In this document: positions 25,355 through 33,665 of the stretch, in pieces
Position numbering within the stretch: position 1 is the first letter of the stretch
Layout: the number at the start of each line of letters is the position of its first letter
From: Lachnospiraceae bacterium
GTDB taxonomy: Bacteria; Bacillota; Clostridia; Lachnospirales; Lachnospiraceae
DNA: 38,582 nt
NCBI GenBank assembly: GCA_016287095.1
Contig: JAEEVK010000020.1
Location: 1-38,582 of the forward strand
Direction of reading: 5' to 3'
Notes under the pieces: generated by a model
Database searches by the model: none
Told to the model about the DNA's origin: nothing
What the model saw: only the letters and a program-made list of their open reading frames with translations
Translations under genes and position numbers: made by a program

Positions 25355-26365
25355 TCAAATACTTTCAACAGCACTCTTCCACGGCAGTGCCGCATCAAGT
25401 GCCCTGCATCCTGTGCTTCTCCTGTACGAAGGATAATGGATGCATACCTTAACTATCCTTCCGTTTTCATCCACAAATATATAGTTTCCATTTCCCTGCA
25501 CGCTCGTCCCTGCAAGGCGTCTTTCGATTACCGAGAGATCTTTATCATATACGATAAAAATGTTTTCCTTTGAGAGAAGTTCGGCTTCCCCTTCAAATGC
25601 ACAGTAAAGTCTCAATACATCCAGATCGTTCTCGTAAACTATGATCCTCTTGCCCGGAGCCAGTCTCCTCAACTCTTCAATATGATACCCCATTCCGAAT
25701 CCGAAAACCAGATATTCATCTACCATGGGATCATACCAGGAAAGCACCTGCTGCAGGCTCTCACTCACAACTCTCCCATTTGAATGCAGATATATATTTC
25801 CATCCTTAAACGGAGCAGCTATAGTCATAAGACCGCTTGATGTAAATTCCAGATTGAAGCCTTTCTTTATAAGTTCCTCCGGTTCAAACATTTCATCTAA
25901 TTTTGCATTCAGATTAACACGGAATCTTCTCTGTTCGTCAGGGGTCAGATCTTCCCTTTCCTCTATCATTTCACGCAGTACAGACTTTAAAGCATTTATA
26001 TTTTCCTTATACTGCTCCTGATCAAATACCAGATATTGTTCTCTTTTTAAGATATACTCCTGGACACCGCAGACAAATGATGCCAGCTGCATATCATACA
26101 GGTCGGCCAGCAAAGTATAATCCTTTGCCTTAGTGGCGCCGAGTAAGGATTCCAGCATTTCTTCAATAAAGTCGGTAGCAATGGAATCAAAATACTCCCT
26201 GTCGTTTATCACAGCATCAGTAACGGTATGTATCTCATCAGCAGTCGAAGCTACATTTTCCAAGGCCTTATCATATTTTCCGGTCCTGAAAAAACAAACC
26301 GCTCTGTCCACATCCCCGATCAGTTTTTTATTTTTCTCAAATAAGTCTCTGATATCTGTCTGCAT
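25355..26365 (-). CDS. Uncharacterised protein with a Maf/DUF115-like core
   Basis: A 336-residue cytoplasmic protein without signal or membrane segments. The N half is helical and charged (about 1-165). The C half has IYLHSNGRVVSES (191-203), then the Gly-rich FGFGMGYHIEEL (221-232) and IIVYENDLDVL (241-251). This resembles the Rossmann-like part of Maf/DUF115 motility-associated glycosyltransferase-family proteins, but the protein is much shorter. The start is ATG 26365 with GAGGGG upstream; the GTG at 26380 lies in that site and overlaps the DUF4317 stop. It sits between DUF4317 and hprK. The function is unknown, and the family link rests on motif memory only. Confidence 0.6.
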   Translation of the reverse strand: MQTDIRDLFEKNKKLIGDVDRAVCFFRTGKYDKALENVASTADEIHTVTDAVINDREYFDSIATDFIEEMLESLLGATKAKDYTLLADLYDMQLASFVCGVQEYILKREQYLVFDQEQYKENINALKSVLREMIEEREDLTPDEQRRFRVNLNAKLDEMFEPEELIKKGFNLEFTSSGLMTIAAPFKDGNIYLHSNGRVVSESLQQVLSWYDPMVDEYLVFGFGMGYHIEELRRLAPGKRIIVYENDLDVLRLYCAFEGEAELLSKENIFIVYDKDLSVIERRLAGTSVQGNGNYIFVDENGRIVKVCIHYPSYRRSTGCRALDAALPWKSAVESI

Positions 26366-26376
26366 ATGCTTACCCC

Positions 26377-27654
26377 TCACCGGCTCTTAATAACCGGCTC
26401 TTCCCCATCATCGATAGGTATCAGAATGTACCTGCTCCCATCTATTTCTTCATATCTTATAGTATCAACTCTGTCAGAAGGAAGTGTGATGCTAATGCTC
26501 TGAACATCCTCTGCTTCATCGTCTGCAAGATTTGCATCTTCCCCATATGTATCTCTTACATCAGCAGATGTACCATCAAACCTGCCATTTTCTGCATCTT
26601 TAAGTTTCGTCTTAAGAGTTTCGATCTCTTTAATGAATTCCTTCTCCCTGCGCTCGGGCTCAGCCTTCTTTAAAGCCTTTTTATCAACAAACAACTCGGC
26701 ACTCGGCTGATCCTTATCAAACTCTTCCTCACAGGTATTTACTATCTTCATGACTTCGGCATCATCCTTGATAACATCCTTGATGGCCGCAGTAAGGATG
26801 ATCCTGTCCAAAGGCCTCTCTGTAGTCTCAGGCTCCTCTGCCGAATACTCCTCCAGTATGGAGTTCAGGCTGTCATGTATCTCAAGCAAGGTATTTCTTG
26901 CCTTTTCCTTGTTTTCAGGACCAACTACATTTGATACGGCATCCTTTAGTACTTCACGGCACTGTGTCGCAGTACGCTTTGTACTACATCCGAGCACAGA
27001 ATCTATTATTTCTTCATGAAGCTGAGCAGTATCCTTTGTGTAAAATACCACATTATGGATATCGGTTGACCTGTCCGAAAAACTTGGAAACATAAATGCT
27101 GCCTCGGGAGCTCCTGCCACCCAATCCTTTTCACGGGCACCCATCCTGTTTTCAAGAGGCAGATACCCAAGACCTGCCTTAGTCTGGTTTACCGGACAGA
27201 TACTCACAATAATATAGGAAAAGCTCTCCTCAGACTCGTCAAGCTTCAGTTTATCCGTGGTCTTTACAGGTACATCATAGGTATCGTAAATTGCTGTGAT
27301 CAGATAGTTCCCATCATACACATAGCAATCAATGATCTTATCAAACAGTATATCTATAAGCTCCTGGTTTTTTAATCCGCTCTCCTTTAACCCTAAGAGG
27401 AATCTGTAGTTTTCCTCTTCTTCCTGCTTACCTGTGTAGGAAAGCTCCAGCAGATTGTCACCGATATTGCCCGAAAGGGACTTCTTTGCTATATCAAGGT
27501 ATTTAAACATGTCCTCCTCAGGAAGACTTAAAAAAACCTCGTTCTGAACCACTACTTTTTCTCTTGAGCTGTTAACATAGCAAAGCGCCAGTCTGCTAAT
27601 AGAATTATCCTTCACAAATCGGCGCCTTAATTCATTTCTGTCAGAGTTTGTCAT
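26377..27654 (-). CDS. DUF4317-family protein
   Basis: A 425-residue protein matching the DUF4317 family of Firmicutes: the N-terminal ELRRRFVKDNSISRLALCYVN, then KSLSGNIGDNLLEL and the central SYIIVSICPVN region. The C-terminal 150 residues are acidic and partly coiled-coil-like. No catalytic motif is evident and the function is not known. ATG 27654 has AGGAG 6 bases upstream. It lies 24 bases after ugd. Confidence 0.82.
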   Translation of the reverse strand: MTNSDRNELRRRFVKDNSISRLALCYVNSSREKVVVQNEVFLSLPEEDMFKYLDIAKKSLSGNIGDNLLELSYTGKQEEEENYRFLLGLKESGLKNQELIDILFDKIIDCYVYDGNYLITAIYDTYDVPVKTTDKLKLDESEESFSYIIVSICPVNQTKAGLGYLPLENRMGAREKDWVAGAPEAAFMFPSFSDRSTDIHNVVFYTKDTAQLHEEIIDSVLGCSTKRTATQCREVLKDAVSNVVGPENKEKARNTLLEIHDSLNSILEEYSAEEPETTERPLDRIILTAAIKDVIKDDAEVMKIVNTCEEEFDKDQPSAELFVDKKALKKAEPERREKEFIKEIETLKTKLKDAENGRFDGTSADVRDTYGEDANLADDEAEDVQSISITLPSDRVDTIRYEEIDGSRYILIPIDDGEEPVIKSR

Positions 27655-27678
27655 ACCGAACTCCTATCTAAAATTATC

Positions 27679-28932
27679 TTAATCCCTGCGGAACAGATCT
27701 CTTGTATATACCTTGTCCTCAACATCGTCAAGCACTGCATCATAACGGTTTGCTATGATGGCATCGCTCATGGACTTAAATTTCTCAATATCATTTACCA
27801 CTTCGCTGCCAAAGAAGGTAGAACCATCCTCCAGTGTAGGTTCATAGATAATAACGGTCGCACCCTTGGCTTTAATTCTCTTCATAACACCCTGGATGGA
27901 TGACTGGCGGAAATTATCGGAATTGGATTTCATGGTAAGCCTGTATACACCTACCGTGACCTTCTTTTCTTTTTCCTTAGAATACTGGCCCGATGCTGAA
28001 TAATACCCTGCCTTTTCAAGCACTCTGTCAGAGATAAAATCCTTTCTGGTCCTGTTTGCCTCTACTATGGCAGTCATCATGTTCTGAGGTACATCCTCAT
28101 AGTTAGCCAGCAGCTGCTTTGTATCCTTGGGCAGGCAGTATCCGCCGTATCCAAAGGAAGGATTGTTATAAAAATCACCGATTCTGGGATCAAGGCTGAC
28201 ACCCTTGATGATTTCAGCTGTGTTTAAGCCTTTTATCTCAGAATAAGTATCAAGCTCATTAAAGTAAGCAACTCTCAGTGCCAGGTAGGTGTTTGCAAAA
28301 AGCTTAACAGCCTCTGCCTCGGTAGTACCCATCTTGAGTACCTCGATATTTTCCTTTAAGGCTCCCTCTACGAGTAACTTAGCAAATGTATCAGCTGCCT
28401 CCTCGGTAGCCTTATCACATCCGACAATAATTCTTGAAGGATAGAGATTATCATACAATGCCTTTGATTCACGAAGAAATTCAGGGCTGAACATGATATT
28501 GCTTACACCAAACTTTTCCTTTACAGACTTTGTGTAGCCTACAGGTATGGTTGATTTAATGATCATGGTAGGCTTAACTTCTCTGTCTGCAGTAGCCTTG
28601 ATAACAAGGTCTATAACGGACTCAACCGCTGAGCAGTCAAAGAAATTCTTATGGGGATCATAATTTGTAGGAGCGGCGATGATAATAAAATCAGCCTCAC
28701 GATAAGCGCTCTCACCATCTGTAGTAGCAGTCAGGTTCAGTTTTCTCTCACCGGCCTTAGCCTCAGACAGATACTTTTCAATATAATCATCCTGTATCGG
28801 AGAAATATAATTGTTAAGCTTCTCCACCTTTTCAGGGATTATATCCACTGCCTTAACTTCATTATGCTGTGCAAGTAATACTGCCAACGACAATCCGACA
28901 TAACCGGTGCCGGCAACTGCTATCTTCTTCAT
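27679..28932 (-). CDS. ugd: UDP-glucose 6-dehydrogenase
   Basis: A 417-residue nucleotide-sugar dehydrogenase that oxidises UDP-glucose to UDP-glucuronate for surface polysaccharide. It has the N-terminal Rossmann [42 protein letters not shown] and the active-site Cys in [15 protein letters not shown] start at ATG 28932 because AGGAG is 6 bases upstream; the open frame extends 23 codons further without such a site. It lies between the vanW-like gene and DUF4317. The exact nucleotide sugar is inferred. Confidence 0.9.
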   Translation of the reverse strand: MKKIAVAGTGYVGLSLAVLLAQHNEVKAVDIIPEKVEKLNNYISPIQDDYIEKYLSEAKAGERKLNLTATTDGESAYREADFIIIAAPTNYDPHKNFFDCSAVESVIDLVIKATADREVKPTMIIKSTIPVGYTKSVKEKFGVSNIMFSPEFLRESKALYDNLYPSRIIVGCDKATEEAADTFAKLLVEGALKENIEVLKMGTTEAEAVKLFANTYLALRVAYFNELDTYSEIKGLNTAEIIKGVSLDPRIGDFYNNPSFGYGGYCLPKDTKQLLANYEDVPQNMMTAIVEANRTRKDFISDRVLEKAGYYSASGQYSKEKEKKVTVGVYRLTMKSNSDNFRQSSIQGVMKRIKAKGATVIIYEPTLEDGSTFFGSEVVNDIEKFKSMSDAIIANRYDAVLDDVEDKVYTRDLFRRD

Positions 28933-29013
28933 TTTAGGCTCCTGATTTTTGAGTTTTTCTATATTTTTGTATTTTGAAATATGGCTTTTATAATTCAACA
29001 ACCAGCAGATATA

Positions 29014-30837
29014 TTACCCTGCAGGTACAGGATCATCGTTTCCATCTTCAGATCCTGTTTCAGGTGCATCAACAGGTGTTGCAACAACCTCATCATCCCC
29101 TGTCTCGCCTGTATTCTCTGAAGTACCTGTATCTCCGGAGTTGTCGGTCTCATTTGTATCACCGCTGTTTCCGGCATCCTCACCACCGGGCTCAGAAGTA
29201 GGATCTGCCTCATCTTCACCCTTCTTGGGCTTTTTAGGCTTCTTGGTGGGCTCAGGCTCGTCATCCGGATCATCAATATTCTCAGGATCATCAGGATCCG
29301 GAGTAGGTGTAGGAGGTACATAACCCTCAGGAGCTATGGTCTCACCTGTCTCCTTATTGAGCTTAAATATGGTACCGTCCTCGGCACGTACGCCTACACG
29401 AACCACCTTATTTATCATAGGGTAAGAGCTGTCTTTGTAATCTTCCCTCTTTATCTCATTGCCATCGGCATCATAATAAATCTTATATGACTTAGCCTTT
29501 ATCGCATCATGAGCGCTCTTTTCGGTAACCTTTTCACCGAGAGCCATATCAGAGTCAGCCTTGTACTCTACCTTAGCCTCAGTCCTCGATACGATTTCGC
29601 CCTTGAGCTTTATGGTCATGCCATCGGGTAACGGACGTCCGTAAAGTTCTACAGTAACCTTCTGATTTCCATAATATGCATGTAATGCTATAGGATATTC
29701 AGAACTGTTTGTAAATCTAAACTCAGGTCCACCCCATGAAACTGTTGCATCGGTACCAACCTCAACATAGTCACTGGGCCATGTATGAGGAGTACGTGTA
29801 TCAACCTGCAGGTCAGCCTTAGTGACACTATGATAAATCATCGCATTGGCCTGGCAGATGCCACCGCCCAGCTCCTGACGGAGTGCTCCGTTAAAGATAC
29901 CGCCGGCCTCTTTATAGCCTGCTGCCTCGGTACGCTCACCGATGTACTTATTGAAGTCAAATTGCTCGCCGGGCTGAAGTACAAGTCCGTCAAGTTTCTC
30001 ACATACCAGCCTGATGTTAGTGTTTCTGTTGCTGGAAGATGTAGTGGTCGATGTGGTTGAAGAAACCTTGCATAGATATCCTCTTAAAAACTCCGCAGTA
30101 TTCTTGGGAGTTACTACTTCTGACTCAACCCTGATCTCTGTATCATAATCGCCAAGATTAAGTGATGTCTTAACATCAGCTATAGTCTTGTCAAAATTAA
30201 TACTAAATCCGTTTTCAGACTCTTCGATGATAAATGTAAGATTTTCGGTATCGAAACCGCTGGCATACGCCTCAACAGGCTCCTTTACATACTCATCAAG
30301 TGTAGCATGTACAAACGCATCCACTGTATCAGGCGAAACACTCCAGGAAGACTTGAACTCCTTGTTATTTCCATCACCGGACTTGCTGGCCTTGTATGCT
30401 GCCTCGATAGTGCTGTCAATATCGGTGATAAATTCCAGTGCCTGGGTATTGGCTTCAATCCTGTCTTCCCCAAGTACGAATGTGATCTTAACCGAATCCT
30501 TGGGATTGGCACTCTCAGCCTCTAAAACCGATTCCTTTATCTCAGCCAAGGTCTTTCCGGAAACATCGACACCGTTGATTGTATAACCATCGGTAAACTT
30601 AAACTCCGAAGAAATCTCCGATAAATTCTCTCCGTCTCCGGTCTGGATATTCTCCTGACCCTTATTTTCCGGTTCTTTTTCCTTATCCTCATTGGTGCTG
30701 GCTGACACCGGTTCAGAATCCCCTGATCCACCAAACAGACCATGCTGCATGCACAGCACGATAACCAGGGCAAACGCTATAATTGACAGAATACCTGTAA
30801 GTATCAGGTTTCCTTTATTGCTTTTCTGCTTTCTCAT
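29014..30837 (-). CDS. VanW-family cell-wall protein
   Basis: A 607-residue membrane-anchored protein with one N-terminal helix (about 12-33). A region resembling the peptidoglycan-binding repeats found before VanW domains spans about 75-260. The VanW domain covers about 275-400 (LQPGEQFDFNKYIGERT, ELGGGICQANAMIYHS, HTWPSDYVEVGTDATV) and a G5-like region follows. The last 110 residues are Pro/Asp/Glu/Lys-rich low complexity with no LPXTG. VanW's biochemical role is unknown. It is the first gene after a strong promoter and probably leads the operon to crh. Confidence 0.88.
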   Translation of the reverse strand: MRKQKSNKGNLILTGILSIIAFALVIVLCMQHGLFGGSGDSEPVSASTNEDKEKEPENKGQENIQTGDGENLSEISSEFKFTDGYTINGVDVSGKTLAEIKESVLEAESANPKDSVKITFVLGEDRIEANTQALEFITDIDSTIEAAYKASKSGDGNNKEFKSSWSVSPDTVDAFVHATLDEYVKEPVEAYASGFDTENLTFIIEESENGFSINFDKTIADVKTSLNLGDYDTEIRVESEVVTPKNTAEFLRGYLCKVSSTTSTTTSSSNRNTNIRLVCEKLDGLVLQPGEQFDFNKYIGERTEAAGYKEAGGIFNGALRQELGGGICQANAMIYHSVTKADLQVDTRTPHTWPSDYVEVGTDATVSWGGPEFRFTNSSEYPIALHAYYGNQKVTVELYGRPLPDGMTIKLKGEIVSRTEAKVEYKADSDMALGEKVTEKSAHDAIKAKSYKIYYDADGNEIKREDYKDSSYPMINKVVRVGVRAEDGTIFKLNKETGETIAPEGYVPPTPTPDPDDPENIDDPDDEPEPTKKPKKPKKGEDEADPTSEPGGEDAGNSGDTNETDNSGDTGTSENTGETGDDEVVATPVDAPETGSEDGNDDPVPAG

Positions 30838-30881
30838 ATATATTCAATCCTCGTATAAAAGTACCTTTTGAATCAGAATAA

Positions 30882-30910
30882 ATTTTACCACCTCGTCAGA
30901 CCAGTGTCAA
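30882..30910 (-). promoter_or_regulatory. Strong sigma-70 promoter for the vanW-to-crh operon
   Basis: A perfect TTGACA (30905-30910) and TAAAAT (30882-30887) are separated by 17 bases, 45 bases upstream of the vanW-like gene. Confidence 0.75.
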
Positions 30911-30992
30911 TCGTAATTTTAATAAACATTTTCGTAGAAATTCCGTAATATTTTGTGGATTTTTACATGCGTTAAGTAAGTCTCCGCTAATA

Positions 30993-31313
30993 TCATTTGC
31001 CAGCTACAAAGGCAGCATAGAACTTCTCCAAACTCTCAAACAGCTCCTGCTTGGTTGACCTCATTTTCTTTATCAGGAGCTCGCTGCCGATATCGTCATA
31101 AAGCAGGTCTCCCTCATCACATGAAGAAATGAGCTGAAGCTCACCATCCTCATCAAACATCATAGTAAAAATACCGCCTACTTCTTCGGTATAGAGAACG
31201 CACATGATCTTTATCTCATCCTTTACGTCCTTAGGCAGCTTATCAAACTTCTTATCCAAATAGTATTTCTGTGTGTAAGAGTTGCTGACACACATAACCA
31301 ATCCCTTATCCAT
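30993..31313 (-). CDS. Small uncharacterised protein (DUF6145-like)
   Basis: A 106-residue acidic soluble protein: VMCVSNSYTQKYYLDKKFDKLP, IKIMCVLYTEEVGGIFTMMFDEDG, then a helical C terminus. The pattern matches small Lachnospiraceae proteins I know as DUF6145. The start at ATG 31313 has AGGAGG 4 bases upstream. It stands alone between the dapAB terminator and the vanW promoter. Function unknown. Confidence 0.7.
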   Translation of the reverse strand: MDKGLVMCVSNSYTQKYYLDKKFDKLPKDVKDEIKIMCVLYTEEVGGIFTMMFDEDGELQLISSCDEGDLLYDDIGSELLIKKMRSTKQELFESLEKFYAAFVAGK

Positions 31314-31324
31314 CCGACCTCCTA

Positions 31325-31338
31325 TGTCAAATCTGACA
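31325..31338. promoter_or_regulatory. Short inverted repeat upstream of the DUF6145-like gene
   Basis: TGTCA and TGACA with a 4-base spacer (14 bases in all) lie immediately upstream of the AGGAGG ribosome binding site. It could be an operator or a tiny hairpin; the evidence is weak. Confidence 0.3.
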
Positions 31339-31339
31339 C

Positions 31340-31365
31340 AAAATGGCGATGATCTCTCACCGCCA
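31340..31365 (-). terminator. Terminator of the dapA-dapB transcript
   Basis: On the minus strand a 9-bp stem (TGGCGGTGA/TCATCGCCA, one G-U pair) is capped by a GAGA tetraloop and followed by four T. It lies about 65 bases after dapB. Confidence 0.65.
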
Positions 31366-31430
31366 CCAATTTAAAATATCACCTTAACACTATGTTTTAT
31401 CTATGCCAAGTACCAATGCTTAGTCCATCA

Positions 31431-32183
31431 TCACCCGATAACATTGCCCATGTCGTACATCCCGGCAGGCTTTCCTGCAAGATATGCAGCAGCACTGACC
31501 GCACCCTTGGCGAAAACGCTCCTTGAGTATGCCCTGTGGCTTATCTCGATAACCTCATCAAGACCTGCGAAGATCACGTCATGATCACCTACGATGCTGC
31601 CACCGCGTACTGCTGAGATACCAATCTCATTCTTGGGTCTTACTTCACGCCTGTCTGAACGGTCATAAACATAATCATACTTTCCATCTGCAGTCTTATT
31701 GATCGCATCCGCAAGCAAAAGAGCTGTACCGGAAGGAGCATCCTTTTTCTGATTGTGATGACGCTCTACGATCTCGATGTCATATCCGTTATTTGCCAGT
31801 ATCTCAGTAGCAGTCTGTAAAAGTTTAACCAAAGTATTGATTCCAAGCGACATATTTGCTGAACGAAGGATTGCCACCTTTTCTGAAGCCGCCTTGATAT
31901 CAGCCAACTGCTCCTCTGAGAAGCCCGTAGTGCAAAGGACTACAGGGACATTTTTGGAAGTCGCATAGTCCAAGAGAGATGCCAGAGCCTTGGGAGATGA
32001 GAAATCAATGATAACATCTGCTTCTTCCTTAACATCTGTAACTACCTTATATACAGGAAACTCTGCAGTGCCATCCATGATGTCAACACCTGCAACTATT
32101 TCCATATCTGCTTCATCTTTTATTATCTGACGGACCGCATTACCCATGCGTCCGAAACATCCGCAAAATATAACTTTAACCAT
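31431..32183 (-). CDS. dapB: 4-hydroxy-tetrahydrodipicolinate reductase
   Basis: A 250-residue DapB that reduces the product of DapA in the lysine/diaminopimelate pathway. The N-terminal nucleotide-binding motif is GCFGRMG, followed by DFSSPKAL and LCTTGFSEEQ. The catalytic HH pair and Lys lie in VERHHNQKKDAPSGTAL. The start at ATG 32183 has GAGG 7 bases upstream. It follows dapA after a 124-base gap that holds a repeat element. Confidence 0.96.
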   Translation of the reverse strand: MVKVIFCGCFGRMGNAVRQIIKDEADMEIVAGVDIMDGTAEFPVYKVVTDVKEEADVIIDFSSPKALASLLDYATSKNVPVVLCTTGFSEEQLADIKAASEKVAILRSANMSLGINTLVKLLQTATEILANNGYDIEIVERHHNQKKDAPSGTALLLADAINKTADGKYDYVYDRSDRREVRPKNEIGISAVRGGSIVGDHDVIFAGLDEVIEISHRAYSRSVFAKGAVSAAAYLAGKPAGMYDMGNVIG

Positions 32184-32212
32184 ATCCGTACCTCTTTTTT
32201 TCGTATCACTAA

Positions 32213-32298
32213 GTCATCCTGAGCATCATCTAATAATCTTAAGATTCTTCACTTTATGTCAATGCCACAAAGATGCGTTGACTTGGGTTCAGAATGAC
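32213..32298. repeat. Hairpin-type dispersed repeat in the dapA-dapB gap (family 2)
   Basis: The ends are inverted: GTCATCCTGA (32213-32222) and TCAGAATGAC (32289-32298), 9 of 10 complementary. The inner 12-base palindrome AATCTTAAGATT lies at 32235-32246. The ends and centre resemble the GTCATTCTGA...TCAGAATGAC repeats I know from many bacterial genomes. It also shares GCGTTGACTTGG with 4166-4177 and TCACTTTATGT with 1120-1130. Confidence 0.65.
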
Positions 32299-32307
32299 AG
32301 TAAATTC

Positions 32308-33204
32308 TTAGTCTATTATACCCAGTTTCTTCATCTCAGCTTTGAGTGCCTCAGCATGTGCTGGCTCCATCTCGCAAAGAGGAGCGCGAAGAGGACCTGT
32401 CTTAAAGCCCATGAATCTGCAGGCAGTCTTAACAGGGATGGGGTTAACCTCGCAGAACAGCTGGTCAACCATGGGCAGGTACTTTAACTGGAGCTCAAGA
32501 CTACCCTTTGTATCACCGTTTAAGAACTTTTCAACAATAAGATGTGTATCCCTGGGAGCTACATGTGAAAGCACTGAGATAACACCCTTTCCGCCAAGTG
32601 AAAGCACGGGGCAGATACAGTTATCATCACCTGAATAAATAGCAATATTGTCACCGCAAAGCTGAGCAACCTTAGCAGTCCAGCCGATATTTCCGGTAGC
32701 ATCCTTAACAGCCACGATGTTCTCATACTTCTCAGCCAAAGTCTTAACAGTCTCAGGCAGGATATTTACTCCGGTTCTGCCGGGGATATTGTAAAGGATG
32801 ATCGGGATATTGACAGCCTCTGCGGTCCTGCCAAAGTGCTCGATAAGGCCCTTCTGAGTAGCTTTATTATAGTAAGGAGAAACAAGGAGCAATGCGTCAG
32901 CACCTGCAGCCTCAGCCTCCTTAGACAGATAGATGGCAGTTTCAGTGCAGTTAGAGCCTGTACCTGCAATAACGGGCACTCTCTTGTTTACATACTCTGC
33001 TACGAACTTGATGCACTCAAGATGCTCCTCATGTGTAAGTGTGGAAGCCTCACCTGTAGTACCGCATACTACGATTGCATCAGTCCCGTTTTCGATCTGG
33101 AAATCAATCAGCTTCTTGAACTCCTCGTAATTAACACTCTTGTCCTCATTCATGGGTGTAACAATGGCGATAGCCGCACCTGTAAAAATCAATTTCTTAC
33201 TCAT
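32308..33204 (-). CDS. dapA: 4-hydroxy-tetrahydrodipicolinate synthase
   Basis: A 298-residue DapA that condenses pyruvate with aspartate semialdehyde, the first committed step to diaminopimelate and lysine. It has the TIM-barrel motifs VVCGTTGEASTLTHEEH, VIAGTGSNCTETAI, LLVSPYYNKATQKG and LYNIPGRTGVN, the Schiff-base Lys in VAVKDATGNIG, and YSGDDN. The start at ATG 33204 has AAAGGA 8 bases upstream. Expression should be controlled by the lysine riboswitch in its leader. Confidence 0.97.
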   Translation of the reverse strand: MSKKLIFTGAAIAIVTPMNEDKSVNYEEFKKLIDFQIENGTDAIVVCGTTGEASTLTHEEHLECIKFVAEYVNKRVPVIAGTGSNCTETAIYLSKEAEAAGADALLLVSPYYNKATQKGLIEHFGRTAEAVNIPIILYNIPGRTGVNILPETVKTLAEKYENIVAVKDATGNIGWTAKVAQLCGDNIAIYSGDDNCICPVLSLGGKGVISVLSHVAPRDTHLIVEKFLNGDTKGSLELQLKYLPMVDQLFCEVNPIPVKTACRFMGFKTGPLRAPLCEMEPAHAEALKAEMKKLGIID

Positions 33205-33323
33205 TTTAATGTCCTTTCTGCAAGCATGGATTTTTTATCACTTTCCCTATGGATCGTGATGCTGTCAGAAACGTGCCTGCCCCGTCGCTGATCTACACAT
33301 ATTTCAGATGCCTGCGCTTTTAC

Positions 33324-33354
33324 AAAAATAAAAGCGCCGATGGACATCGACGCT
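33324..33354 (-). terminator. Riboswitch-controlled terminator in the dapA leader
   Basis: The arms AGCGTCGATG and CATCGGCGCT, with one G-U pair, close a tight loop (33333-33354) and are followed on the minus strand by a T-rich tract (33324-33332). Its 3' arm can alternatively pair through TCCATC with GATGGA near the 3' end of the aptamer, giving an antiterminator. The remaining leader down to the dapA start (33205-33323) shows nothing else I can name. Confidence 0.75.
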
Positions 33355-33380
33355 AAAGTACAATCTAATTGTTACTTTAG
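33353..33380 (-). promoter_or_regulatory. Linker hairpin between aptamer and terminator
   Basis: CTAAAGTA and TACTTTAG arms form an 8-bp stem, extended by CAA/TTG, between the riboswitch P1 stem and the terminator. It is probably part of the expression platform. Confidence 0.5.
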
Positions 33381-33542
33381 GTAGCGCTCCATCAAGTATT
33401 GATGACAGTCGAGAGGCTCTTAACCTCTAAACCAACCCTGATCCCTCAGTAAGGACCCTGATTTCGGCATCTCATCCTTTCACTCATCATCATCCATGCC
33501 TGACATGTCCGAAGAGCTACTGATAATCGATGCACCTCTACC
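33380..33542 (-). promoter_or_regulatory. Lysine riboswitch (L-box) aptamer
   Basis: On the minus strand the region opens with GGTAGAGGTGC, carries GATGCCGAAAT in the core and closes with CTACC, which pairs with the first GGTAG as P1. AGAGGTGC and GAUGCCGAA are diagnostic L-box core words. It precedes a terminator and dapA, a typical target. Lysine binding should favour the terminator and lower DapA synthesis. Confidence 0.9.
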
Positions 33543-33584
33543 AAATAATTAGAAACCTCTGCTTTGCTTCAGTTTCTGTTGTGT

Positions 33585-33613
33585 ATCCTAACACATTAAA
33601 AACATAATGTCAA
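33585..33613 (-). promoter_or_regulatory. Promoter of the dapA-dapB transcript
   Basis: A perfect TTGACA (33608-33613) and TAGGAT (33585-33590) are 17 bases apart, about 40 bases upstream of the riboswitch. Confidence 0.75.
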
Positions 33614-33622
33614 TATGTTTTT
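33598..33622 (-). terminator. Terminator-like inverted repeat downstream of deoD, around the dapA -35
   Basis: AAAAACATA (33598-33606) and TATGTTTTT (33614-33622) are exact complements. The 7-base loop contains the -35 hexamer of the dapA promoter. It may end deoD transcripts; the stem is AT-rich and weak. Confidence 0.45.
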
Positions 33623-33665
33623 CCAGAAATTACAAAATAATACATCTGTCCGTATACCACGGATT

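Noticed and set aside
27679-29001. Longer form of ugd starting at 29001
   Set aside because: The extra 23 residues precede the Rossmann motif, are Lys/Asn-rich and unlike the family, and the internal ATG at 28932 has AGGAG at the right distance.
31380-31425. A possible degenerate copy of repeat family 1 between dapB and the DUF6145-like gene
   Set aside because: Only short scattered words (such as ATGCTTAG) match, without the long arms; chance cannot be excluded.
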